Origin: CAZNVB01 sp964651495
Lineage (GTDB): Bacteria; Acidobacteriota; Aminicenantia; Aminicenantales; UBA8522
Direction: 5' to 3'
Length of the DNA: 30,667 bases
Assembly: GCA_964651495.1 (NCBI GenBank)
Contig: CAZYWP010000020.1
Coordinates: forward strand, 1-30,667
Positions 25,630 to 30,667 of the stretch are shown one piece after another. Each line of letters begins with the position of its first letter. Within the stretch, counting starts at the first letter, position 1. Made by a program: the position numbers and the translations under genes. The notes beneath the pieces were generated by a model. It did not search any database, had not been told where the DNA came from, and worked only from the letters and a program-made list of their open reading frames with translations.

Positions 25630-25658
25630 TTGCATTTTTCAGGCGGAATCCGTATAGT
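25630..25658 (+). promoter_or_regulatory. Promoter for the TIGR04076 gene
   Basis: TTGCAT at 25630-25635, a 17-nt spacer, and TATAGT at 25653-25658. Start near 25665, leader about 15 nt with AAGGAG. The -35 boxes of the two divergent promoters here are only 5 bp apart, so the polymerases would compete or share regulation. Confidence 0.6.
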
Positions 25659-25679
25659 GGATGCCGGAAAGGAGAAGGG

Positions 25680-25949
25680 ATGAGAGAATTGAAGGTCGAA
25701 GTCGCCGCGGTCAAAGAGCGCTGCGGAGCGAAGCACAAGGTCGGGGATGTGTTCTTTATCCGGGGGGAGGGGACGATCGAGATCCCGGCGGGAAAGCGCG
25801 TCTGCATCTTTGCCCTCAACAGCCTCTTTCCCTTCCTGACGACGAAGCAGCGGGAGGATGAGCTGCCGGGCGACGACTGGATCTCCGGGACGGAGAAGCT
25901 GGCCTGCCCCGACCCCAGGGGAGTGGTTTTCCGAATCACCCTCTTGTGA
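25680..25949 (+). CDS. TIGR04076-family small protein
   Basis: 89 residues. LKVEVAAVKERCGAKHKVGDVFFIRG followed by a hydrophobic ALNSLFPFLTTKQR and CPDPRGVVFRITL is the pattern of the TIGR04076 family, small proteins of unknown function found mostly in anaerobes. It has three cysteines (about residues 15, 42 and 76), the last in the conserved CPDP turn, which may bind metal but that is not shown. ATG start with AAGGAG 5 nt upstream. It is a single gene with its own promoter, convergent with the ACT-domain gene; a 12-bp GCGGCCGGCCGC palindrome follows the stop. Confidence 0.8.
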   Translation: MRELKVEVAAVKERCGAKHKVGDVFFIRGEGTIEIPAGKRVCIFALNSLFPFLTTKQREDELPGDDWISGTEKLACPDPRGVVFRITLL

Positions 25950-26007
25950 GCGGCCGGCCGCCTTTCCCGTTCTCAAACTTATTTTTCCGATCGGATCGAT
26001 CGAGTGA

Positions 26008-26403
26008 CTATTTTAGGGTGGCCAGCGCTTTTTTATGATTGTTCGTCTTGAAGACGAGCAGGGCCCGGCCCAGCCCGGACGACGTGCCGTAGCAGTACTC
26101 GATGTCGATGGCGGCGTTGCCAAGGAGCGCCCCGATTTCTGCGCCTGATCCGATGCGGTCGCCGATCTCAACGGTGATTACCTTGTTCATCTTCACTTTA
26201 TAGCCCAGGGTCTTGAGGGCTTTTTCGGCCTTCCTGTTGTCCGACGTGATCAGACGGAAGTATCCCTTTTTCTCTTCCGAATAGGCGGACAGCGATTTGA
26301 GGTTCACCCCGGCGTGGGCCAGCGTCCCCAGCACCCGGCCCAGAATCCCGGGCTCGTTCGGCGTCGTCACGTGAAGCTCTGTTTCCTCATCCACTCTATG
26401 CAC
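26008..26403 (-). CDS. Tandem ACT-domain protein (candidate amino-acid-sensing regulator)
   Basis: 131 residues made of two ACT domains. The first begins ELHVTTPNEPGILGRVLGTLAHAGVNLKSL, the classic ACT strand-helix pattern (PNEPG then G-V-N); the second begins VITVEIGDRIGSGAEIGALL with an IDIEYCYG stretch. Such small tandem ACT proteins bind amino acids or act as regulators of biosynthesis; some are ILV-like or phenylalanine-sensing. No catalytic domain is attached. The start is GTG with GAGGAGG 7 nt upstream, preferred because no ATG lies near. The promoter at 26430-26459 has a perfect -10. Confidence 0.82.
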   Translation of the reverse strand: MHRVDEETELHVTTPNEPGILGRVLGTLAHAGVNLKSLSAYSEEKKGYFRLITSDNRKAEKALKTLGYKVKMNKVITVEIGDRIGSGAEIGALLGNAAIDIEYCYGTSSGLGRALLVFKTNNHKKALATLK

Positions 26404-26429
26404 GGCTCGTCCTCCTCATGGTCGGAGGA

Positions 26430-26459
26430 ATTATACCAGAAACGGCCAGGAAAAAACAA
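26430..26459 (-). promoter_or_regulatory. Promoter for the ACT-domain gene
   Basis: On the minus strand a perfect TATAAT (26430-26435) preceded 18 nt upstream by TTGTTT (26454-26459), a weak -35. Start near 26423, leader about 20 nt. Confidence 0.55.
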
Positions 26460-26461
26460 AG

Positions 26462-26611
26462 AGGCTCAGGCTTTAGGGGCGTCAGCACGCGGATTTGTCC
26501 CGGCGAGCCAATCCGCTCCGACTCATCCTTCGCTCTTCTCTCCTCCGGAGAGAATCCCTGCCCGCTCAGTCTTCGACGGGCTTCCTTCCCCCCAAGCCTT
26601 CGCCTTAGCCT
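26462..26611 (-). ncRNA. Structured 150-nt intergenic element: candidate small RNA or palindromic repeat
   Basis: A closing helix joins AGGCT, GGCTT and GGGG (26462-26479) with CCCC, AAGCC and AGCCT (26588-26611). Inside it are three hairpins: GCGGATT/AATCCGC (26489-26495 with 26510-26516), TCTCTCC/GGAGAGA (26537-26543 with 26547-26553, loop of 3) and GCCCG/CGGGC (26560-26564 with 26577-26581). In the leftward direction the closing helix is followed by TTTGTTTTTT, as in an intrinsic terminator, so a minus-strand RNA is more likely. No match to 6S, RNase P, tmRNA or SRP RNA could be made. No second copy is in the window; it may still be a dispersed repeat. No clear promoter for it was found. 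Confidence 0.35.
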
Positions 26612-26622
26612 AAAAAGGTTGA

Positions 26623-26651
26623 TTTAGTTTGCTTTTTAATGAGGCTATAAT
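26623..26651 (+). promoter_or_regulatory. Promoter for the glutamine amidotransferase gene
   Basis: A perfect TATAAT at 26646-26651 with a poor -35 (TTTAGT, 26623-26628) at 17 nt. Start near 26658, leader about 20 nt. The poor -35 may mean dependence on an activator or an extended promoter contact. Confidence 0.45.
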
Positions 26652-26678
26652 GGGACGCCCGGGAGATACTCACCCGTT

Positions 26679-27392
26679 ATGAAGAATAAGCCGATCAAGG
26701 TGGCGATCATCGATAACTCGATCGACCCGGAGGTTTATAAACCGGTCGAGCACTGGGGCGTGTTTCTCGGGGCGCCCTGGGAGTCCTTCCGCGCTCCGGA
26801 AGGCCGGTTTCCGGACCTCGCCGCCGGGTTTAGCCATGTCATCCTGACGGGGTCGGAAGCGTCCATCGTGGAAAGGGAGCCCTGGGTTGAAGAAGAGGTC
26901 CGGTTTGTCCGGGCCGCGCTGCGGCAAGGATTCCCCATCCTCGGAAGCTGCTATGGGCATCAGTTGCTCGCCCTCGCCCTGCGGGGACCGGAGCGGGTCA
27001 GGCGGTGCCCCCGGCCCGAGATCGGCTGGATTCCGCTCCGGATCGAGCTAAAAAGCGCGATCTTAGGAGAGCCGGGCAGGGCCTACGCCTTTTCCAGCCA
27101 CTTCGATGAGGTGATCGGACTGGACCAGGAATTCCGGATCCTGGCTTCGACGTCTGGGTGCGCCGTCCAGGCTTTTGAGTTGTGCCGCAGGCCGGTCTGG
27201 GGAATCCAGTTTCACCCCGAAATCGCTATTCCGGCCGCCCGGGAATTCCTTGCCAATATCATCCGCCAGGCGCCGGCCAATGCCGCTCTGTTTAAAGAGG
27301 CTTTGCGCCTTGTGCCACATGATTCAGGCCTCATCCGGAATATCGTCGGCTGTTTCCTGGCGGCCGCCCGGAACATAAACTGCCACGGATAG
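26679..27392 (+). CDS. Class I glutamine amidotransferase (GMP synthase-like)
   Basis: 237 residues forming a stand-alone class I glutaminase domain. The catalytic triad is visible: nucleophile Cys91 in GSCYGHQLLA, and His179 with Glu181 in WGIQFHPEI. The ammonia-using partner domain of GMP synthase is absent. Such lone proteins are usually annotated as GMP synthase-like and may deamidate glutamine, hydrolyse gamma-glutamyl compounds or act on an unknown substrate. The extra C-terminal stretch after residue 190 (ALFKEALRLVPHDSGLIRN) is helical and not part of the core. Start ATG without a strong ribosome site; a promoter with perfect -10 lies 28 nt upstream. Confidence 0.85.
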   Translation: MKNKPIKVAIIDNSIDPEVYKPVEHWGVFLGAPWESFRAPEGRFPDLAAGFSHVILTGSEASIVEREPWVEEEVRFVRAALRQGFPILGSCYGHQLLALALRGPERVRRCPRPEIGWIPLRIELKSAILGEPGRAYAFSSHFDEVIGLDQEFRILASTSGCAVQAFELCRRPVWGIQFHPEIAIPAAREFLANIIRQAPANAALFKEALRLVPHDSGLIRNIVGCFLAAARNINCHG

Positions 27393-27410
27393 ATTTTTTT
27401 GCGGTTTTTC

Positions 27411-27439
27411 TTGACAAAAACATTTTTTTTTATTAATAA
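27411..27439 (+). promoter_or_regulatory. Candidate promoter for the PKD-domain protein
   Basis: A perfect TTGACA at 27411-27416 followed by an AT-rich tract; the -10 could be TAATAA at 27434-27439 (17 nt) or a weaker hexamer just after. The -35 is strong, the -10 is not fixed. The start would give a leader of about 55 nt. Confidence 0.4.
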
Positions 27440-27501
27440 ATCTAATATAGTCAGTCGATCTAGGTTTGGATAGAGGCATATTATTTTTACAGGAGGCGCA
27501 T

Positions 27502-28959
27502 TTGAAAAATAGAAAAGTGGCCTATTTTCTCGTTCTTCTTCTCGTCTTGACGACCTTGAGCTCACTTGCCGAAACCAGGAAGCTCAACAGTATCGGACAG
27601 TATACTCTGGTCCGAATCCGGGGCAAAGTCCCCACCCAGGAAGTGATGAAGCAGCTGGTGGACAGGTACGCCGGCGACATCAAGTACGGGTTTGACCTGG
27701 CCGGCTACGGAGACCTCTATCTTCCGTTTATGGACCAGCTGAAAGCCGCCAAGTTTGAGGAGAAAGCGCTGCCCGTCGGCGACAAGCTCATGTGGATGCT
27801 GTTCCGCTCGCACGGCAAGGTCAAAGTCGTCCAGGATGTGGAGTGGGCCGGCAAGGCGCCCCTCGATGTCTTTTCCTTCAATGTCGAGAAGGAAAACAAG
27901 GCCTATGAGTTCGTTATGCCCCGTCCGTGCGGAAATATTTCGCTCCGCAGCATCACGGAACTCGAGCTTCCCCCAGCCGTCTGCAGCCTGGCGGTCACAC
28001 CCGCCAAGGTGAATCTCAAGGACCCCGTGACCGTGGACATGAGTGGGACCCAGATGGCCGCCTCCATGGATGTCGACGTGATCGGCCCGGACGGACAGAA
28101 GATTGCCACCCACAGCTTCACGCCCGCCGGCGCCAAGAAACAGACCAGCTTCGACAAGCCCGGAGTCTACACCTTTAAGGGCCGGGCGGTGAACGCCCAG
28201 GGCAAGGCCTCGACGAATCCCTGCGAGGCCAAAGTGGTGGTGAACGCGCCGCCGACTTGCGCCCTGAAGACTTCCTGCCTGCCCTGCAAGGACTATGTCG
28301 GCAGGCCCGTCACCATCGACGCTTCGGGCTCGACCGACCCCGACGGCAAGGTGGCCCAAGCCGATTTTGCCATCGTCGATGCGGCGGGAAATCCCGTCGA
28401 CAAGTTCATGGACGGCGAAGCGCCCTTTGTCTGGGACAAGGTCTTCGACAAGGCGGGAAGCTACGCCGTGACGGTTGTCGTCACCGACGATTTCGGCGCC
28501 GTCTCCGAGCCCTGCCGGGTGGTCCTCGATGTCACCCAGAAGCGCAGCTTCTTCTCGGTCGAGGGCGGTCCTTTCTTTGCCCGCGGCTGTTATGGGCCCT
28601 ATATCTACAGTATGCTGGATTGGCTCTACTGGATCACGCCGGGCAAGCTCGATTTCACCCTCGCCGGTGGCGGAGCTCTGGCCCTCAAGGGCGATCCCTG
28701 GAAGTCGATTCTCATGGCCGATGCTACGCTGAATTATCATGCCGGCCCGGCTTACTTTGGCGGTGGATTTGGTTTCACGACCGCGGTCAAAGAAGGACGC
28801 GACGCGGACTTCGAACTGGTCGGGAAGCTCGGATATGATGTGTTCAAGACCTGGAAGAACACCGGCTCTCTGATTTTCATGGTCAGATGGCCGCTCGGGT
28901 CGGGTCGCAGTTTCGCGGACAATCACAAGTTCGGGTTTGGTTTTAGAGTGCTGTTCTGA
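27502..28959 (+). CDS. Secreted protein with two PKD/Ig-like domains and a barrel-like C-terminus
   Basis: 485 residues from a TTG start chosen because AGGAGG lies 5 nt upstream. A signal peptide (KNRKVAYFLVLLLVLTTLSSLA) is followed by a region of unknown fold (about 25-155), a first Ig/PKD-like domain (about 157-248, PPAVCSLAVTPAKVNLKDPV), a second clear PKD domain (about 250-348, with DASGSTDPDGKVAQADF) and a C-terminal region (about 349-485) of alternating Gly/aromatic strands (GPAYFGGGFGFTTAV) ending in FGFRVLF with C-terminal Phe, as outer-membrane barrels do. It is probably an outer-membrane or surface protein. The barrel is short (about 8 strands at most). Several Cys in the PKD parts suggest disulfides. 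A strong terminator follows. Gene unrecognised beyond domains. Confidence 0.75.
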   Translation: MKNRKVAYFLVLLLVLTTLSSLAETRKLNSIGQYTLVRIRGKVPTQEVMKQLVDRYAGDIKYGFDLAGYGDLYLPFMDQLKAAKFEEKALPVGDKLMWMLFRSHGKVKVVQDVEWAGKAPLDVFSFNVEKENKAYEFVMPRPCGNISLRSITELELPPAVCSLAVTPAKVNLKDPVTVDMSGTQMAASMDVDVIGPDGQKIATHSFTPAGAKKQTSFDKPGVYTFKGRAVNAQGKASTNPCEAKVVVNAPPTCALKTSCLPCKDYVGRPVTIDASGSTDPDGKVAQADFAIVDAAGNPVDKFMDGEAPFVWDKVFDKAGSYAVTVVVTDDFGAVSEPCRVVLDVTQKRSFFSVEGGPFFARGCYGPYIYSMLDWLYWITPGKLDFTLAGGGALALKGDPWKSILMADATLNYHAGPAYFGGGFGFTTAVKEGRDADFELVGKLGYDVFKTWKNTGSLIFMVRWPLGSGRSFADNHKFGFGFRVLF

Positions 28960-28988
28960 TTTCTGAGACCCTGAGTCGGACACAAGAA

Positions 28989-29019
28989 GGTCAAGGACGG
29001 GTTCCTTGGCCTTTTTTTT
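28989..29019 (+). terminator. Intrinsic terminator after the PKD-domain gene
   Basis: GGTCAAGG (28989-28996), a 7-nt loop, CCTTGGCC (29004-29011), then eight Ts (29012-29019). Stem of 8 pairs with one G-U. It ends only 12 nt before the ATG of the RmlD-type gene. Confidence 0.85.
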
Positions 29020-29031
29020 CGCCCGGATGAG

Positions 29032-29895
29032 ATGAAAGTCGCTCTGATCGGCGCAGACGGACAGCTGGGCTCGGAGCTTCTTAAGGTCCTGGCCCGGCGG
29101 GCGACAGTCATTCCGCTCTACTATCCGGAGTTCGATATCACGCGGGCTCAACAAACGCGGGACGTTCTCAGCGGGCTCAGGCCCGACCTGGTCATCAACA
29201 CGGCGGCCTTCCATCGTGTGGACGAGTGCGAGGACAATCCGCAGGCCTCGTTTCTGGTCAATGCGATCGCCGTCCGGGACCTGGCCTTGGCGGCCCGCGA
29301 GCTGGGCTTCGCCCTCGTCCACTTCAGCACCGATTATGTCTTCGACGGCCGGAAAAGGCGGCCTTATGTCGAGGGCGACCCGGCGCGGCCGCTGAGCGTC
29401 TACGGCGTCTCCAAGCTGGCCGGGGAATTTTTCCTTCGCACCCTTCTCGACAAGCATTTCCTGGTCCGCACCTGCGGTCTCTACGGCGTGGCCGGGCCGC
29501 GGGAGAAGGGCCAGAATTTTGTCGACCGGATGCTCGCCCTGGCTGGAGAGGGAAAAACAATCCGGGTGATTAACGACCAATGGGTCACCCCGACTTCGGC
29601 GGCTGAGTTGGCCGAGCGGGTCGCTGAGCTTATCCACACCCGTCATTACGGGCTTTTTCACCTGACAAACGAGGGGGAGTGCACCTGGTTCGAGTTCGCT
29701 AAAGAGATCTTTCGCCAGGCCGGCCTGAACCCCCGCCTCGAAGCGATAGATTCCCGGTCTTACGGCGCCAGGGCCCGGCGGCCCCGCTATTCGGTTCTGG
29801 AAAACAAAAGGGCGAAGGAATTAGGACTCAAAGGTTTTTCCACCTGGCCCGCGGCTCTGGCAGCCTATCTTGAAAAAAAAGGAGCTCTCGCCTGA
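29032..29895 (+). CDS. rfbD: dTDP-4-dehydrorhamnose reductase
   Basis: 287 residues, an extended SDR. It has the cofactor loop GADGQLGSEL (about 7-16), NTAAFHRVDECEDNP typical of RmlD, the catalytic Tyr124 and Lys128 (YGVSK), and FSTDYVFDG. Its C-terminal RARRPRYSVLENKRAKELG is the RmlD ending. It reduces dTDP-4-dehydrorhamnose to dTDP-L-rhamnose for surface polysaccharide. The other rml genes are not here. The ATG is 12 nt after a terminator and has only a weak GGATGAG before it, so the start or the mode of transcription is uncertain. Confidence 0.9.
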   Translation: MKVALIGADGQLGSELLKVLARRATVIPLYYPEFDITRAQQTRDVLSGLRPDLVINTAAFHRVDECEDNPQASFLVNAIAVRDLALAARELGFALVHFSTDYVFDGRKRRPYVEGDPARPLSVYGVSKLAGEFFLRTLLDKHFLVRTCGLYGVAGPREKGQNFVDRMLALAGEGKTIRVINDQWVTPTSAAELAERVAELIHTRHYGLFHLTNEGECTWFEFAKEIFRQAGLNPRLEAIDSRSYGARARRPRYSVLENKRAKELGLKGFSTWPAALAAYLEKKGALA

Positions 29896-29897
29896 AC

Positions 29898-30359
29898 TCA
29901 GCCGCCGGCAATCTGGCGCAGGATGCTCTCCGGCAAGAAACTGACTTCCCCCTTGACGTTGGTCACGATATGAACCGTATAGCCTGAGGCGATGAGCCCG
30001 CGCTCGTCTCCACTCAGGATCTCGTAGTCGAAGATCACTTTTTTGGCCGTAGCCTCGCGCAGAGCCACCCGGATCAGAAAGAGCTGGTCATAGCGTAGCG
30101 GTTGGCGGTAGCGGCAGAAGGCCTCCACCACGACGAGGTAGAAGCCCCGGGCTTCGATGTCCTTATAGGGGACCCCTCTCTGTCGGCAGAACTCGGTCCG
30201 GCCGAGCTCGAACCACTCGAAATGGCTCTTGTTGTGAGCCACGCCCATCTGGTCTGTTTCGGAATAACGCACCCGCTCCTCGATTTCGACGACGGGGGTT
30301 GAAGCGGGGCCGGCCGGGGAGTCACTCGGCGACTTTGCCGAGCTTGCCCAGTTCTTCAT
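29898..30359 (-). CDS. Acyl-CoA thioesterase, YbgC/4HBT hot-dog family
   Basis: 153 residues with the hot-dog fold pattern. Catalytic Asp36 sits in VRYSETDQMGVAHNKSHFEWFE, the YbgC/FadM-type motif (E/D-T-D-x-x-G). The N-terminal 23 residues are Ser/Pro/Ala-rich and lie over the end of the DUF507 gene by 38 bp. No other start would keep the first beta strand, so the ATG is retained. It likely hydrolyses short or hydroxybenzoyl-type acyl-CoA; in many bacteria YbgC is linked to the Tol-Pal system, but no Tol gene is adjacent here. Confidence 0.88.
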   Translation of the reverse strand: MKNWASSAKSPSDSPAGPASTPVVEIEERVRYSETDQMGVAHNKSHFEWFELGRTEFCRQRGVPYKDIEARGFYLVVVEAFCRYRQPLRYDQLFLIRVALREATAKKVIFDYEILSGDERGLIASGYTVHIVTNVKGEVSFLPESILRQIAGG

Positions 30360-30612
30360 TGTAGTACTTGCGATAGAGGATTTCCCATTCGCGGCTGCCT
30401 TCCTCGATCGATTTTTTCTGGGACTGGATTTTCTCTATCGCCTTTTTGTCCAACGCATCATAGAGCTTCATCTCCTCCTCGATGGCCTTGACGATGATCA
30501 GCCGGATCTCGTTGGGATCATCCAGGAATTCAACCTGGTCGCTTTTGTCGAGGAGTGTGAGAATCTGGCGGGAGAGGAAATTGACCTTTTCGCGGGACAG
30601 CCGGTTGCTCAC
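30322..30612 (-). CDS. DUF507-family protein
   Basis: 96 residues, charged and helical. SNRLSREKVNFLSRQILTLL and GSREWEILYRKYYNEELGKL are the N- and C-terminal patterns of DUF507, which has no known function. Start GTG, sharing GTGA with the stop of the preceding DUF507-like gene (4-bp overlap), so the two are coupled and may form a heteromer. The 3' end overlaps the thioesterase start by 38 bp. Confidence 0.85.
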   Translation of the reverse strand: MSNRLSREKVNFLSRQILTLLDKSDQVEFLDDPNEIRLIIVKAIEEEMKLYDALDKKAIEKIQSQKKSIEEGSREWEILYRKYYNEELGKLGKVAE

Positions 30613-30667
30613 AGGACGATGTTCCTTTCCTTGGCCAGCTTGGTCTTGATCATCCGGAACATGGTCT
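30609..30667 (-). CDS. DUF507-like protein, C-terminal end (cut by window edge)
   Basis: Only the last 18 codons are inside the window: TMFRMIKTKLAKERNIVL, which is the C-terminal pattern of the second DUF507 type (an M-F-x-M-I-K-x-K-L-x-K-E-R ending). The stop TGA overlaps the GTG of the next DUF507 gene. The remaining length cannot be seen. Confidence 0.7.
   Translation of the reverse strand, partial: TMFRMIKTKLAKERNIVL

Noticed and set aside
25950..25965. GCGGCCGGCCGC palindrome after the TIGR04076 gene as a terminator
   Set aside because: The hairpin would have only a 4-bp stem and is followed by CCTTTCCC, not a T-run; called as a palindrome only.
26580..26589. GGAAGGAAGC on the minus strand, as in the conserved loop of bacterial SRP RNA
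   Set aside because: The bases before it are GGGG rather than the UCC needed to close the tetraloop helix, and the surrounding pairs do not give SRP helix 8.
27562..29661. Long antisense open frame of 699 codons across the PKD-domain gene and the RmlD-type gene
   Set aside because: It opposes two well-supported genes with signal peptide and catalytic motifs, crosses a strong terminator, and has no recognisable domain; such frames are common on the opposite strand of GC-rich genes.

Overview
The window comes from a GC-rich, protein-dense bacterial chromosome and carries mostly housekeeping genes. It has no tRNA, rRNA, CRISPR array, transposase, integrase or phage gene that I can see. Gene content (class-I-type fumarase beta chain, AcnB, lactate-dehydrogenase-like malate dehydrogenase, split B12 mutase, a TIGR03960-DUF2344 radical SAM protein beside the rod-shape genes, tandem DUF507 genes, TIGR04076) suits an uncultured Acidobacteriota or Aminicenantes-like anaerobe or facultative heterotroph. 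That placement is inference from content only.

Region 1 (1-7205) is a TCA-cycle block. Leftward: icd, mdh, the fumarase beta subunit, sucC and sucD (cut by the window edge). Rightward from a shared divergent promoter region: acnB. The fumarase alpha subunit is not next to beta. mdh seems to have its own promoter and a leader of about 140 nt with a large hairpin. A palindromic repeat lies between the fumarase gene and sucC.

Region 2 (7206-10751) holds an SDR oxidoreductase, a small EF-Tu-domain-2-like protein, and the two subunits of a B12-dependent acyl-CoA mutase. The large subunit looks like methylmalonyl-CoA mutase, but it has Phe and Gln at the two substrate-specificity positions where MCM has Tyr89 and Arg207. 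That is the isobutyryl-CoA mutase (IcmA/IcmB) signature and is the most useful reinterpretation here. A butyryl-CoA-dehydrogenase-like enzyme lies 13 kb downstream.

Region 3 (10752-15300) holds a membrane-anchored M23 peptidase, the leftward def-fmt pair (start-Met deformylation and initiator tRNA formylation), and an OPT-family transporter.

Region 4 (15301-23379) is the cell-elongation operon mreB-mreC-mreD-mrdA-rodA, followed by a fused TIGR03960/DUF2344 radical SAM protein. A second copy of the palindromic repeat precedes the mreB promoter.

Region 5 (23380-30667) is mixed: acyl-CoA dehydrogenase; exbD plus a secreted thioredoxin-like protein; a TIGR04076 protein; a tandem-ACT protein; a class I glutamine amidotransferase; a secreted two-PKD/Ig-domain protein with a barrel-like end; an RmlD-type reductase; a YbgC-type thioesterase; and two adjacent DUF507 genes (one cut by the edge). 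The ACT/amidotransferase intergenic region contains a 150-nt element with a closing stem and three internal hairpins, the best candidate for an undescribed RNA or repeat.

Many intergenic regions contain good sigma70-type promoters (TTGACA-like, 16-18 nt, TATAAT-like), listed individually. I see no clearly new multi-gene system. The leads worth following are the mutase specificity, the structured intergenic elements, and the leader architecture of mdh, def and rmlD.
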